Assembly: GCA_015680685.1 (NCBI GenBank)
Contig: MNCI01026285.1
Location: forward strand, 155,473 to 219,472
Length of the DNA: 64,000 nucleotides
Source of the DNA: Gnetum montanum
Lineage: Eukaryota > Streptophyta > Gnetopsida > Gnetales > Gnetaceae
Direction of reading: 5' to 3'
The position numbers and the translations under genes were made by a program. Positions 10,501 to 23,869 of the stretch are shown piece by piece. Numbering within the stretch: the stretch's first letter is position 1; every line of letters starts with the position of its first letter. The notes under the pieces are model-generated. The model made no database searches and was not told the origin of the DNA. It worked only from the letters and a program-made list of their open reading frames with translations.

Positions 10501-10879
10501 CACGTGAAATAGCGAAGACACACGAGGCTCCGTAAAATTCACACTCGAAAACGAGCTACACGTGCAGGAGGAAGCGGCCGTGACAGGTGAGGGACGCGGT
10601 TCTTTGAAGTTCCGTTTTCTTACGCTCGAAATTTATCCAAAACTTGAGCAGCCGATCGATTTGTGTGAATTTTTAGCGCGTGCACTGGATTTGCCAAAAA
10701 CCAGAAAACCATTTCAAGTTCCCCCATTATGCCCTGTGGCACCGCAGATAATTATTTGACGGACGATTGAGCATTATCGTTTGGATTGCTTTGAATTTTT
10801 ACTGAGAATTGTGACTGCCTGGCCGCCCGATCTTCAGCTCCATAGCCTATCCGAAGGAGCATATCTTCCGTTTGCAATC
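10501..10879 (+). promoter_or_regulatory. Promoter and 5' leader of the PDI-C gene, with two G-boxes
   Basis: Two CACGTG G-boxes lie at 10501-10506 and 10559-10564 in sequence richer in CpG than its surroundings. G-boxes are bound by plant bZIP and bHLH factors. ER-folding genes are often under bZIP control (family knowledge), but no exact ER-stress element is claimed here. No convincing TATA box was picked out. The transcription start is unknown; the leader would run from somewhere after 10565 to the ATG at 10880. Confidence 0.45.
10729..10770 (+). promoter_or_regulatory. Possible upstream ORF (13 codons) in 5' leader
   Basis: An ATG at 10729 opens a 13-codon frame (MPCGTADNYLTDD) ending in TGA at 10768-10770, 109 bp before the main ATG. 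If transcription starts upstream of it, it could lower translation of the main frame. Whether it is in the mRNA is not known. Confidence 0.3.
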
Positions 10880-13800
10880 ATGGTTTCCACTAGCAAGATC
10901 AAAGCTATGGACTTCTACAGGTGCAATTTTATGTCCTATTATTTTATACTTGTGCTTGTTTTGTATAAGGGAACGTGAATGTGAATTGCTTGTATACTTG
11001 TGCTTGTTTTGGATCAGGGAACGTGAATGTGAGTTGCTTGTTTTGGACAGATCTGCTTAGTTAATTTGTTTTGCTTGTTTTCGTTTTTAGGAGTTTCTAA
11101 TAATACGGCGTGAATGCTATTTGTCAGTTTATCCTGTAACTTGTCTTATGCAAGCTCGCATTTGTTCCTAATTGAAATTGTTTACCAGAAAAGTTTTAGA
11201 TGATCGTATTTTGATGAGTTCTAGCGGATCATCATTTGGACGCTTAAGGCTGAATGTTGAGGGCTTCCCCTACTGTCCGATGTCTGGCGTACCGTACATT
11301 TACTCGCGTTTATTCCTTTAACACCTGCAATTTGAAGCAACTTACTGTTTATTGATTTCCATTTTTCATATGATGTTACTCTTATGATCCATTTTAGTCG
11401 TGACTTCAGCATCTAAATTCCTTCCTACGCACGACTGCAGCATCCCAATTAGCCAATTGTATTATCTATTATAAGCTGACGTTACGTTACCAATAGACAT
11501 TTCTATTTAATGGGAATTCTCAAACACTAATGAAAATTTTCATTTAGCAGTTTGCTTCTAACAGCTTCGCAATTTTATGACATTTCTATGCACCTTTCTA
11601 TCATTTGCTTTTAGTGGTTCCAAATGCTAATTTGCTGAAATGTTAAACTGGCACTGCAGAAAGATTCCTAGAGATTTAACCGAGGCAACATTATCTGGGG
11701 CATGGCTATCAATCACTGCAGCAAGTATCATGATTTTTCTTTTTGGAATGGTGCAATTCTGCCCTGTTCACTATTCTATGGATTTTTTTAATGTGCAACT
11801 AACATAGTTACAGTTTTTTTAATGTTTTTATTTCAAATTAAATAGGAGTCTTATGAATAGGTCTTGAAGGTCTCTGTATCCTATGCTGTAGTAATGAATG
11901 ATATACAAATATACAAGATTAAACAAATGTGTATATCCTGGCTCATGTTTATCATCTTTTCTGTTTGCTTGCTTGCTTTAGGAATTAAGTAGCTACTTGA
12001 CTGTCAGTAGCACAACAGATGTTGTTGTTGATAGAAGTCTTGATGGAGAGCATCTACGAATTGATTTTAATATTAGGTAATACTAAATATGATTTCTCTT
12101 AATAACGGCATGAAGTGTTTTTCTGTTTGTTTTCTTTCTCATTTTTAAATGTTCCCTGCGTATATGCCTATCTGGAATTAATAGGTCATCTTATAACATA
12201 AGGAAGTTTGCTTCATATTGACTATTCATACATTTAATAGCAGTGATTCCGAAAAAGAAAAGGTTTTCATGATAAAACAATAATAAATGTTTAAAATCAG
12301 GCAGGAAGGGATTACCGCCATGATGTAATGCTTTTTTATTTGAAGGAGAAATTTATTCTACAAGATTTATTAAACAACTATCTTGGTATTTTATTATTTC
12401 AGTATTTGTCAGGGATAACATATGGCTAGGCTGGCTTAGCCATTAGTGAAGTTTAAATAATTTAAAAGTTATGTTATCTTTCCTAATGGGAAGGTAAATT
12501 CTTTATGCTGTCTGTTTGCATGCAATTTTACAAGAGTTTTCCATGTTATATTCCCAAAATGTTTTGCCTAATTGATGTAAAAACTAGCGTAGTATATATT
12601 TATAATATATATCTATAATTTGGCTGAGAACAAAAAAATGCTTTGAATTTTACTTCATCTACTGTATTGGAAATTATCGAATTCATCATTTGTGTAGATT
12701 TAATGCATTTCATAACAATTTTAGTCAGCTTGGTACAATTGCACAATGAGAAGAATAAGTGATTTCAAGTTTGATATTAAATCTTGTACTGTGAAACATT
12801 TCTGAATTTTCATGGATAATAAATCTTGTNACAAGGGAAGTATGCACCAAAAATAATAATTTATAAGAGTTCAGAAATATTTTACAACACAAGATTTATT
12901 ATCCATGAAAATTCAGAAATGTTTTGCAGTACAAGATTTAATATCAAACTTGAAATCACTTATTCTTCTCATTGTGCAATTGTACCAAGCTGACTAAAAT
13001 TGTTATGAAATGCATTAAATCTACACAAATGATGAATTCGATAATTTCCAATACAGTAGATGAAGTAAAATTCAAAGCATTTTTTTGTTCTCAGCCAAAT
13101 TATAGATATATATTATAAATATATACTACGCTAGTTTTTACATCAATTAGGCAAAACATTTTGGGAATATAACATGGAAAACTCTTGTAAAATTGCATGC
13201 AAACAGACAGCATAAAGAATTTACCTTCCCATTAGGNCTCCTTGAGTGGAATCAAATTGTAAGTCTTTGTTCATTTCTGATAACCACCATCTGGAATTCA
13301 TGTATTTTTATTCCCATGATTTGATATTTTTTGATTTATCATTTTGATGATGACGATATTTCATTGCTACCGTAAATTATGGTTTATGTTCATCTTTTAC
13401 ATGTTTCATTAGCAGAAGAAAAATTTCAAATAGTGAATGTCTATGTTATATGCTATAATGAGAAAATTCAAGCTGTATTAAGACACGGTGTTTTGTTATT
13501 CTAATATCTCTAACGCTGTTATCTTTTTGAGGCAGTTTTCTGGCTTTGTCTTGTGAGTTTGCATCTGTTGATGTTAGTGATGTGTTAGGCACGGTAAGCT
13601 CTACCATGTTTTGAAAAAAATGTTGAAATGCAATTCAGTTGTAAATTATACCAAATTTTTGCATTTGAAATTTTAAAACAGCAATATAAAGCACTGTAGA
13701 AATGGACAATGAACTTTCTTTCATTCAGTAAATTTAACTATTCTTTTTGCCCATTCTTCCTGTTTTGTCTGTTCTTACAGAATAGATTGAATATCACAAA

Positions 13801-16800
13801 GACAGTGCGGAAGTTTCCTATAAATGCAGACCTGCAAATTGTCGGTTCTGAATTCCATCCAGGGCCTATTCCGAAGCTGTCTAGTCATGGTGATCATGAG
13901 ATTGACAATGATCTTGGTGAAGGAGCTATAGACCTGAATCGAAACACTTTTGATAAATATACCCATGAGTATGTGTTCTTTTGATTAGAAGTTCATGATA
14001 TAATATTTAATCTCTGTTGAGTTTTACAGCCTGGCTGTGCCAGTAAGCTAAAGAAGTGGAATGAATCTATTTGATGTTCAAACGGATATGTTTTTTAGAG
14101 CTAAATTGATGGCATCAAAATTTTGACTGGCTTTCTGCTGACATCTACTTGCACTTCCTGATTATTAATATAAGTTCTGGCTTCATTTCTGCCTCTTAGA
14201 CTCACATTTAAGCACACTTTATTTATGAAGCCTGAAATTTTCTGTTGTACATGCTTCCTTCTGTTTACTTAAAAATGCCGGTAATGGTTGCTAAAAGTTC
14301 TTTAGTTTCTTTATTTTAATATTAATAAATTGGTAGCTAGGCTAGGAAAGTCTATGATTCCATAGATGCAAGCACTGTTAAGTGCTAGTTTAGCTCCAAT
14401 TTTGTCTTGATACGTTTTTTTCTGTAAATTTTTGGTTTCGGCAGTTATTCTATTCTCGTTGTCAACTTTTTTGCACCGTGGTGTAGCTGGAGCAATCGCT
14501 TGGTACGGAAGTGTGTTTCTAGTTATTGAAACTGTAGTAATTGACACACCCCTCTTCATTCAGCTTATGATTAATGGTAATTTCATTTGCACTTTCTTAA
14601 CCATATGTAACCGAAAATTCATTTATCTTTTTCAGAAACCTTCATGGGAGAAAGCAGCTAGTATAATCAGGGAAAGGTGATATTTTGGCCGCCTAATTGA
14701 TGATGCGTACAAATTTCAGTAGGTAATTTCTGAGGTGTTCACAGCTACCAGTCATCTAATATCTAATCTTTTACCTTTGTTTGGCAGATACCATCCTGAA
14801 TATGATAGAAGAATACTATTGGCCAAAGTTGACTGTACCCTAGAAGCTGAATTGTGTAGGCGGTATGAGTTTATTGCACATGTGCATTTCATTTTGCAAT
14901 TTCAGATTTGTTATAATTCTTGCTATGCTAGGAACTTCAACATTGAAAACAATGTTCTTTTATTAATAAGCAAAAATATCTCAAATGGATTCATAATTAT
15001 ATCATATTAGGACATTTAATTGTCATTTAAATTTCAGTGATAATTGTCTTCGAAAAATAAGGAATCAGCTTGTTAATGAAACCAACTTTGGTGAGTCTCC
15101 TATGGTTAGGACACTTCTATTTCTCAGTGTTTTGGAGATGACAATTGTGAAGCAATGTTTGCCGTAAGAATCAGCTGTATCTGAAAATCAGTTTGGATTT
15201 CTACTTGTAAATTTTTTTTTGAGTGAATGTTCAGGATTATATTACTAAGAAACTAAATACAAGAAAAATTACAAAATTCAGGTCAACAACATTGGCCTAG
15301 AAGGGAGGTTTTGAGCTTCAATCGGCTGTGAGAGCTGAGGACCAGACACTAAAATCCAGGAAAGACAAACAGTCAGTTAGACAATCGGGGGTGGCCATGG
15401 GGGGGGGGGGGGGGGGGGGGGCGGAGGGGGAGTCACCCCGAAGAAATAAGGGGGGTCACCTCGAAGAAATAGGGGGGGGGGGTCACATGACATCACATTT
15501 CTTCTTGAAAGATCATATTCATCCATGTTGACGTTGGGGCTCACAGCCACCAGTCGTTGGGGGTGGGGGGAGAAGAAAACAGTGGCCCTGCTATAGGCAC
15601 GTCGGTAGCCTTTGACAAGTGCAGTGTGGCTGTTTGAGGGCATAGAGAATATCCAACGTGTTGCGATGGAGTTCAGAGTCCACAAAATTGGTGGCCTATT
15701 GGATCGCTTGTATGGCCAATTTGCACCGACTCCACTCCGTAGCCAACATCCCCTCGTCCGGGTGGAAGTGCGCCAAAGTTCGTCGGATGTGGCGTTGGAG
15801 CTCCCCCCACATGCACTCACAGTTGATACCCATGATGATGTACGGACATCGTCTAGCCCTCAACCATTGGTGCGCGCTCTGCTCATGCGCCTAGTCTAAC
15901 TGGCATTGTCTTTGCCCCTCCTCCTGCTCCTGCTCTTGCTAGGCTTGCTCGGCCGCCTCACGTTCTCTTTGGGTGGTTTCTTCCTGAATCAGTTTTTCCC
16001 ACACTTGGATTTGGATCTCATCCACCAAATGGGCCTGGGCTGCCTCCACCAGCAAGGTTTGCTGTTGGATTATCTCCTATTCCTGTTTGCGGAAATGGGT
16101 TTCCAGTTCAATCTGTGCTTGTGCGAGGGCTTCATCCCATTTGGCCTCCCATTTGTGGTGTTCCGCATCGCGCACTGCGGCCATTGCCTCCATAGTTGCA
16201 CGATGCAGCTCCTCATTGCTTCTTTCCTTGTGCCCCAATGTTCCAGGTGGGGACACCTCTGGCATCGCCATGGGGATTGGGGCCCTCGCTCCGATATGAC
16301 AACTTCGTCTCCTGGTATATGTCACTGCGGGTTCAGCCCTTGAAACCCCCCGGCTGGCCGAAAGGGGGGGCTAGGAGGGGAACCCCCCAGGGGGGGTGCA
16401 GACCCCTTCTCCACTTGAGACTGCCCCTCCACCGTCACCCGCCATAGGGCAAGGATGAGCCTAGAGTGGTGGCCACGCTTTTGCTATTGTAGCCCCGCCA
16501 GAAAAAATTTGGGAAAGTTAACCCTAACTCCTAGTTTGAGGCATTTAAGGAAGGCAAAGTGAAGGCTATGGAGTTTTGACATGTTTTTCAATTGCACAAA
16601 AAAGCGGTCCACGAGATCCACAGCTCGGGCCCAGATCGGTGGCAGGGACGATCTGGGAACTTGTCGGCTTTGCATGTGTGGCATCGGCCCATTGAAAAAT
16701 ACTTTGGCATCTTGCAACCCACATGTGGAAGGCAGAATGATTTCACCTTCAGCCTGGGCCCCCAGACACCTAGCAATCGATGACTCTGTGACAATGACCT

Positions 16801-19800
16801 TAATGCCCCTAAAGTAGGTTCGGTCCTCATGCCAGTTTGAGAAGAAAGCATCGTCTGGGAGGGTCGGCCCACCAACAAGTCGTGGCAAGACGTCACTCTA
16901 GTCGCACTGTTCCACCAGTTCCCATAGCTCCTCATCCTCTTGAAAGGTTGCACAGTTAGGCTCGTAGGTTGACATGACCCCCACTGCAGCGTCAATGTCT
17001 CTCCACCCAACTATGGCTTGTGAAACCACTGGGGGGGGGGGTAAGTCGGTGTAGTCGAAAGACTTTATGATTTCGAAGTTTCCATGCTACCCATAAAAGT
17101 ACGTGGCCTAAGAATTGCTTGTTAATTTAATCAGGGGAGCCTAGCCTGTTTCCCGCCACATGGAGTGCATAGTGCATTGAAAAATGAAGTGCTGAACGGT
17201 CTCGGGTGCGGCGCCACACAGTGGGCAGGTGTCATCGAGAACAATGCCCCGTCTGCTTAAATGTGCCCGTACAGGTAGCGCGTTGTTTTCTCACCAGCCA
17301 CAGGAAGACTTTAATTTTCTTGGGCAATTGTCCTTGCCAAACTTGACGCCACCCTGGTATTGGCGAGTACATGGCAGTCAACAGGCGGCACAGTTTGAAA
17401 TTTGACCACCCTTGTGCTTGCATTTTTCATGCGTGGCTGCAGTGTCTGCCAGGGCCTCGAGTCCTAGGTCCTCATTTGCCATTGTATGTACTTGGCATTC
17501 ATTTTTCTGACCCATTGGGCCGGCTCCCCGTATTGGCGCATCAAACGGAGTAATAGGCATTGCTATCCCATTGTCAGCTCGTCTTCAAACTTCGAAATTC
17601 CCAGCCCCCCCACCGTTCAGGGGCGCACGATTTGGTCCTAGTTGGCAAGGTGTATTTTGCACCCCCCTTTGCCTCTCGACTAGACGAAGCGGTGGATGCA
17701 CATGTTGATGCTGTCAATGATGGCACACAGCAGGGTGGCAACAGTGGCCACAAAACGAGTCGTCGCCATGAGCACCCCCGAGGCAACGACCAACCTCCCC
17801 TTCCTGGTCAGGAAACGGTTGGCCTAGTTTCTCACTTGTCTTTCAACTTTTTCTAAAAGCGCCCTCCAAGAAACACACCGCCCCCATTGGAAAAGGGGGA
17901 TGCCCAAGTAAGTATCCCTGATCGTTCCAAACGGAATGTTCAGGATTTGTGTCACTTTGCTCTTCACTTGTGTGTCAACATTTAAGAAATGGGCCATTGA
18001 CTTAGCCCGGTTAATTACTAGCCCAAGCTCGTTTGTCATCCATGAGAGCGCCATGTTGATGCCATGTGCTTGTGGGACCCCAACACGACTAATCAGCATT
18101 GTGTCATCTGCATAATGCTTAGCCAGACATTCTACCCCTGCTATTTCTAGACCCCCAACACCTGTCGCCTTGTAGTAATGTTGTAGCAGATCCATAGCGA
18201 TAATGAAAAGTAGCGGTGAGAGGGGGTCCCCTTGTCGCAACCCCCGCCCAGGTGAGGAGAGGCCCCACAGTCGCCCCCCCCACGTCGAAGGAGAATCCCA
18301 CGGATGATTGTAAGTGGATGTAGAGCTAGATAAATCCCAAGTCAAAGCCTTTTTGTTGCATGATGATGGTCAGGGCCTCCTAGCTAAGCGTATCATATGC
18401 TTTAGTTATATCTAGCTTGAGATAGGGTCTGGGGAATTTTGAAATTTGAAGAGAGTGAAACACCTCTTGAATGAGAAGCACTTGGTCTTGTAGGGTCCAG
18501 CCTTGTACGAACCCTATTTGGTTGACCCACCAGCTTGGGCATTAGTGGAGCTAGTCTACGTACGATCATCTTGGAGAATAACCAAATCAAGACATTGTAG
18601 ACCCTGATAGGCCGAAAGTGTTCTAGACGATGCACCTCTGCTTGCTTGGGAATGCACACAATTCGGGAACAGTTAAGTTCCTGTCGAACTTGCTTCTTGG
18701 CCAACATTAGATTGAAGGCGTCCAGAATGTTGGGCCCCACAATATCCAGGAAGGTCTTCAAAAACTCAAGGGTCCAACCATCCGGTGCTGACGCCTTTCC
18801 TCCCAGCATATCGTTGATCATTGCTATTAGTTCCTGCCAAGAGAACGGAGCTAGTAGTCTAACGTTATCCTCCTCATTCAGCACTTGTGCAAGTCGAACC
18901 AAAATGGGCTTTGTGGGTTGCTTTGCCCATATTGCCTCCCAATAGTGCAACAACTCCTTCGCGACACCTTGTGGCTCATCAATTATCCCTCCCCCAATGG
19001 TGTGCAGTTTAAGCAATTGGCTCCATCCACGTGTCTTGGTGATCGCAAAGAAGAATTTTGTTTGCTTGTCCCCCTCTCAGAGCCATCTAATTCGTGACCG
19101 TTGCTTCTAGTATGTCTCCTCCTCCAGGTCAAGGGCTTGTAGTTGCACTAGGATATTTTGCTCCTTTGCATGCAGATCCTCCCCATCCTCTTGCCGGGCT
19201 TGAATATGAGTTAACCTATCCCAAAGCACCATGTGGCCCGTTCGGAAAGAGAATTTGTGCTCCACTGGTAAGGATCGAATAGCCCATTTCAACTGAAGTA
19301 GTCCTTCTTTGAGGAAATTCTTGGGGTCTCCTTGGTCCTGTCTATAGTCTGCCCATATGTCCTCAACTATTGGTCTTAACCAAGGCTTGTGCAACCAGGT
19401 TGCCTCGAAACAAAATGGCCGAGGTGTCTGGCCCCATTTGGGCTCAATCAGACAAATTAGGGAGCGGTGGCCTGAGGCCACCCGTTCCTGTCCCGTAACC
19501 CCCGTGGCCAGCTGTAGGAGGAGGTCGAAATTGATGTAGACTTGGTTGATTCTGGAAAGGACGCGGTCAGGCCCTTTCTGCCTATTGCTCCAAGTGAATT
19601 GGCAATTCTCAATGGGGGTGGAGGTGGGGTGTTGTGGTTGTGGTAGGTGGGGGGGTTGTGATGGTGGTGGCTTCGGTCGTCCCTTATGTCCCACCTTAAC
19701 CCAGTCCCCATCCTCAACTAGCTGACGGGTTTGGTCCTGCTTCAGCTCTAGCCCGTCCATTCGAAAATGACAGTCTGCTTCACAGTGGCTAGGCTTCCCA

Positions 19801-22800
19801 TAGCAAGCGCATCCTTTACTCTTGCCCTCTTGGGCACGTGGTAGCGAATTGCTCTCTAGGTTCTCGAACTCAACCCGAAGGTGTTCCTCCTCCCTCCCTC
19901 TCTTAAACCCCATGCCCCCCCCCCCCCCCCCCCCTATCTCCAGCACTATCTCCCTAATGAGGTCTTTGGTAGAGAGATTTTGCCATACGCAGGAATGAGT
20001 GAACCCCATCTGCTCCATTGTTTGCGTGACCTTGTTGAAGGTAATAAACTTGCTGAAATACCCTACCAAGCGTTCAAGGAATCCCAGGTTCCACATCTTC
20101 CAAGGAATCCCAGACACCCATACCCACATCGGGGCATGGGCGAATAGGTCCAACTCGCTGTGTTCCCCTGGCCACTAGGGGGTTAGAGCTAGCCCCCTAG
20201 TGTTGTAGAACCATGGCCCCCCTAGAAGAATTGTATCCCTATCCTGTAGAGTTGGGAAAATGAAGAGGAGCAAGTCCTTTGATAAACTCTAAACATCCAC
20301 CGGTCCAACCTCCGAGTTCTCGTTTACCCACTGTCGGATCAACTCCATCTGGGGGTAGGCTCCAGAGGACACGAAACGACCAATGAGGCTCTGCTGCATA
20401 GTCCTAACCCCCTTAGCCAATGGCCCGCTGACACGGAGGCGCATGGTACCGTTCGTACGATAGTGTTCTTCAATTTGCCCACTAGGTATTTTAGAGTCAT
20501 TCCCACCTCGGCCTCCCTTGACCTTGGCCTGGTCTATCTCTTCGAGCCCTACGGTGAGCTCCTTGTGTGCATCTTGCTCTTCAACCACTCTGTCGTCGTC
20601 CATTTTGCCTGCGCTCGCTTTGCCGTTCCGTTGTTTAGTTGCTCTGCCGTTTTGTTGTTCAGTTGCTCTGCCTTCCATCTGCTGTTTAGTTGCTCTGCCT
20701 TCCATCTGATTGTGGAGGCCATTTTTTATAAGATTAATAAAGAAGAAAAATAGGGACCACCATTTGGAGTGATGGTAAGGTTTCTGTTTCTTAAGTTGTA
20801 ATACCTGGGTTCGAGCTTGGATGTAGCCACTTGAAAGAGATTAGGCTGTTGCTCATCTACTGCCCCTTCTAGGACCCCACCTTGGCGGGATGAGCATTAA
20901 GCTTCTGGGTGATGATCCTTTTAATTAAGGAAGAAAAATAAAAATAAGAAGAAAAGTTCACATATGATATTTATTAACTTAGAGAAGATAGTAAGTGATG
21001 TTTTGAGGGATATTATTTATTGAACCTTAAGAATGAAAGACATCTTAGTTGGAATAATTCTTATGATGCAAGCCACGTATCTTGGAGTTATGATAAGAGT
21101 TCTAACTATGCCAAGGAACTCTTACTATCCAGTACAAGTAGGCTTATATTAAGGATCAACACTAAGGTTTTCCATTGTTATGGATAATTTAGCAAAAGAA
21201 ATACAAGATTACATTCCTTCTTATACACATTTTCTAGATGATATTGCACTGATACATCTAAAAGCCCATACTTCCAAAATGGAGAGTTAGAGAAAGAGTT
21301 TAAAATTAACAGGATTCAATATTACCAAGAGCAAAACTGAATATATGGAGTGTAATTTCAGAAAAAAAAAAACTATAAAATAAAGAAAGTAAACCATTTT
21401 GGTGTTTTGAATCAATGTTATGTTCATTTACTTAGAAACCTACACATTTGGTTAGGTATGTAGATTATATTAATGCTTGTTGATCCATGGCTTAAGTAAC
21501 CTTCATAAACATCATAACCAAAGAGATCTTGGTATCCAATTTACCATGGAATTAAGAAAGTGATTCTCCACCATTCTTAGATGTTTAAAATGGTAAAAAA
21601 TAAAGATTCTAATAATAACTTAAGGTATATTGTGAAGTCTTTAGAAAAGGCAGACATGTTGATAGATATTTAGATGGGAAGTTTCTAGATAAACATATTT
21701 TATGAAGTCTAATTATCATTCTAGCGAGGGACCATCATTTGGAGTAATGGCAGTGTGCTTGTTTCTCAAGTCAAAGACCTAGGTTCAAGCGTGGATGTAG
21801 CTACTCAAAGAGGTTAGGCTTTTGCTTATCTATTAACACTTCCATGACCTTACCTGGCAAGATGGGCATTGTGACTCTAAGTGATCCTTTTTTCTAAAAT
21901 TCATCACTCTAGTCAAAAACTTTTTACGCTTTGTTCTCTGATTATTAGAGCCTTGAACATCATCATCATCAACATCGTCCTAGCCTTGTGCTAACAAAAT
22001 GAGGTCGTCTACATTCATTCTTTTTCACCATTTGCCTCTATGAAGAGCTACATTCTTGTTTATTTGCAATTTCTTTCTATCATCTTCAATTATTTTTCCT
22101 ATGTTTTTTTAAGTCTTCCTTTTGGTGGCTTTCTTGGAACATTGATGTAGCAACCTGTTTTTATAAGTTCATTATTTGACTTTCTTTGCACATGTCTAAA
22201 CCATCTAAGACACCATTCCTATAGCTTATTTGAAATAGTAGTCATGCCAAACCTTCCTCCAATGTTTGTATTGTGCAATATATCTCTTCTTGTAACATTC
22301 ATCATCCATAAAAGCACTTTCATTTTTGCCACACTAATTTATTGTTCATTCCTCTTTTGTACTGCCCAACATGCAGCACCTCATAATATGGCAGACTTGA
22401 TTACTATCCTGTAAAAAGTTTCCTTCAATTTTATTGGGATTCTTTTATTACATAGAACACCACTAGTTTGTTTTCATTTTGACCACCTTGCCTTAATTCT
22501 GTTTTATTAATTTCACCATTTGATTGGAGCATTAATGCTAGGTAGTGGAATTGTTTGTAGTGAGGGACTTTTTGGTCTTGAATTGTTACTTCTTGGATGT
22601 CTTCTCTTGAAAAACTTTTATTTAATAATTTTTGAATATAAAGTTTCCACCTATCCAAAATTTTATCTTATTACCAAAGTTCCTTTATCTGCCTCCTTGA
22701 TGCTTTTGATATGATCAATGTCTTCACATTTCTTGTTTATAATTTTTGCTAGTTTGTATATAGATTTTTTTTCTTCCTTTGCTCCTAATTTTTCATAGAA

Positions 22801-23833
22801 ATTATCCAAGGCATTATCTTTGGCTTTGGCTACAGCTACTTCTGCCTCCTTCTTTGCCATTTTGTCCATCAATTTATTTTCTTTGTTTCCATTTTTTTTT
22901 GCCATTCCTTAAACAATTTTTCTTCTTTTGGATACCATATTGCACTTCATCACTTCACCAGCATATCTCCTTTGGGATATATTTCTGCCTTTTGTTTCAC
23001 CCAAAATATCCTTTCCAATTTTTAGAATGCAACTTTCAATTTGGCTCTAAATTAAATTTGCAGAAAATCCTAATTCCTTGTGCCTTCTTTAAGCAATTGT
23101 TTAAATAAGGTGGTTTTGTTTTCCTTCAAATTCTACCATTTTATGTGTTTAGTCCCTTATTTCATGCTATCTTTGAAGCTCCATATAGCTAGATCCATGA
23201 CCATTAGTTGATGTTGAGTTACAAGGCTCTGTCCAAGTATGACATTGTAGTTTTTGCAAATGGCCTTGTCTTTTTTCTGCAGCAAGAAATACTCGAATTT
23301 GTGTTTTATACATCACACTTTTATATGCAGTTAAATGTTCTACCTTCTTTTGCAAATAGGCATTTGCAATTACTAAGTTACAAACACTTGCAAATTGCAA
23401 CAGTGAATCTCCCATATCATTTTGCTCTCCAAATCCATGACCTTCATAAACCCTGTCATATACCATTTTCATAGATCCAACATGACTATTAAAATCTCCT
23501 CCAATGAATATGCTTTCCTGCTGAGGAATTCCTTGAAGCACAAGATCCATTGAATCCCAAAAATCTTGCTTGATAAAATTTTTAGGCCAATTTGTGGAGC
23601 ATATACACCAATGATGTTGATGATCTCATTTCCATCTATAAGTTTTATAGCCATAATTCGATCACCATAGTGGTAAACCTAGACAACCTTATCATTGATA
23701 GATTGATTAACAATGGACACACCATTTTTGTGATTTTCTTTTCCTAAATTAGAAAGTTTGGATCCCTTCCCCAAGTTTTGAGCTTTTCCTCCTTTCCATC
23801 TTGCTTCTTGGAGGCAAGCAATGCTGATTTTCT

Positions 23834-23869
<36 letters not shown>

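Noticed and set aside
10562..10759. 65-codon plus-strand frame just upstream of the gene
   Set aside because: It has no ATG at its start and falls in the promoter and leader; no similarity is seen.
15048..15092. Possible extra exon of the PDI-C gene after a TTTCAG (DNCLRKIRNQ frame)
   Set aside because: The Arg codon split at 14862 joins directly to HHIQGYPS at 24550 as in the family, and the extra segment has no counterpart in PDI-C proteins.
15377..15820. 147-codon minus-strand frame with a long Pro run
   Set aside because: The Pro run is the translated G homopolymer; the rest is a decayed piece of a retroelement ORF, listed as such.
20753..20926. A tRNA gene
   Set aside because: A second copy of the same 173-bp length with its own target duplication shows a SINE family.
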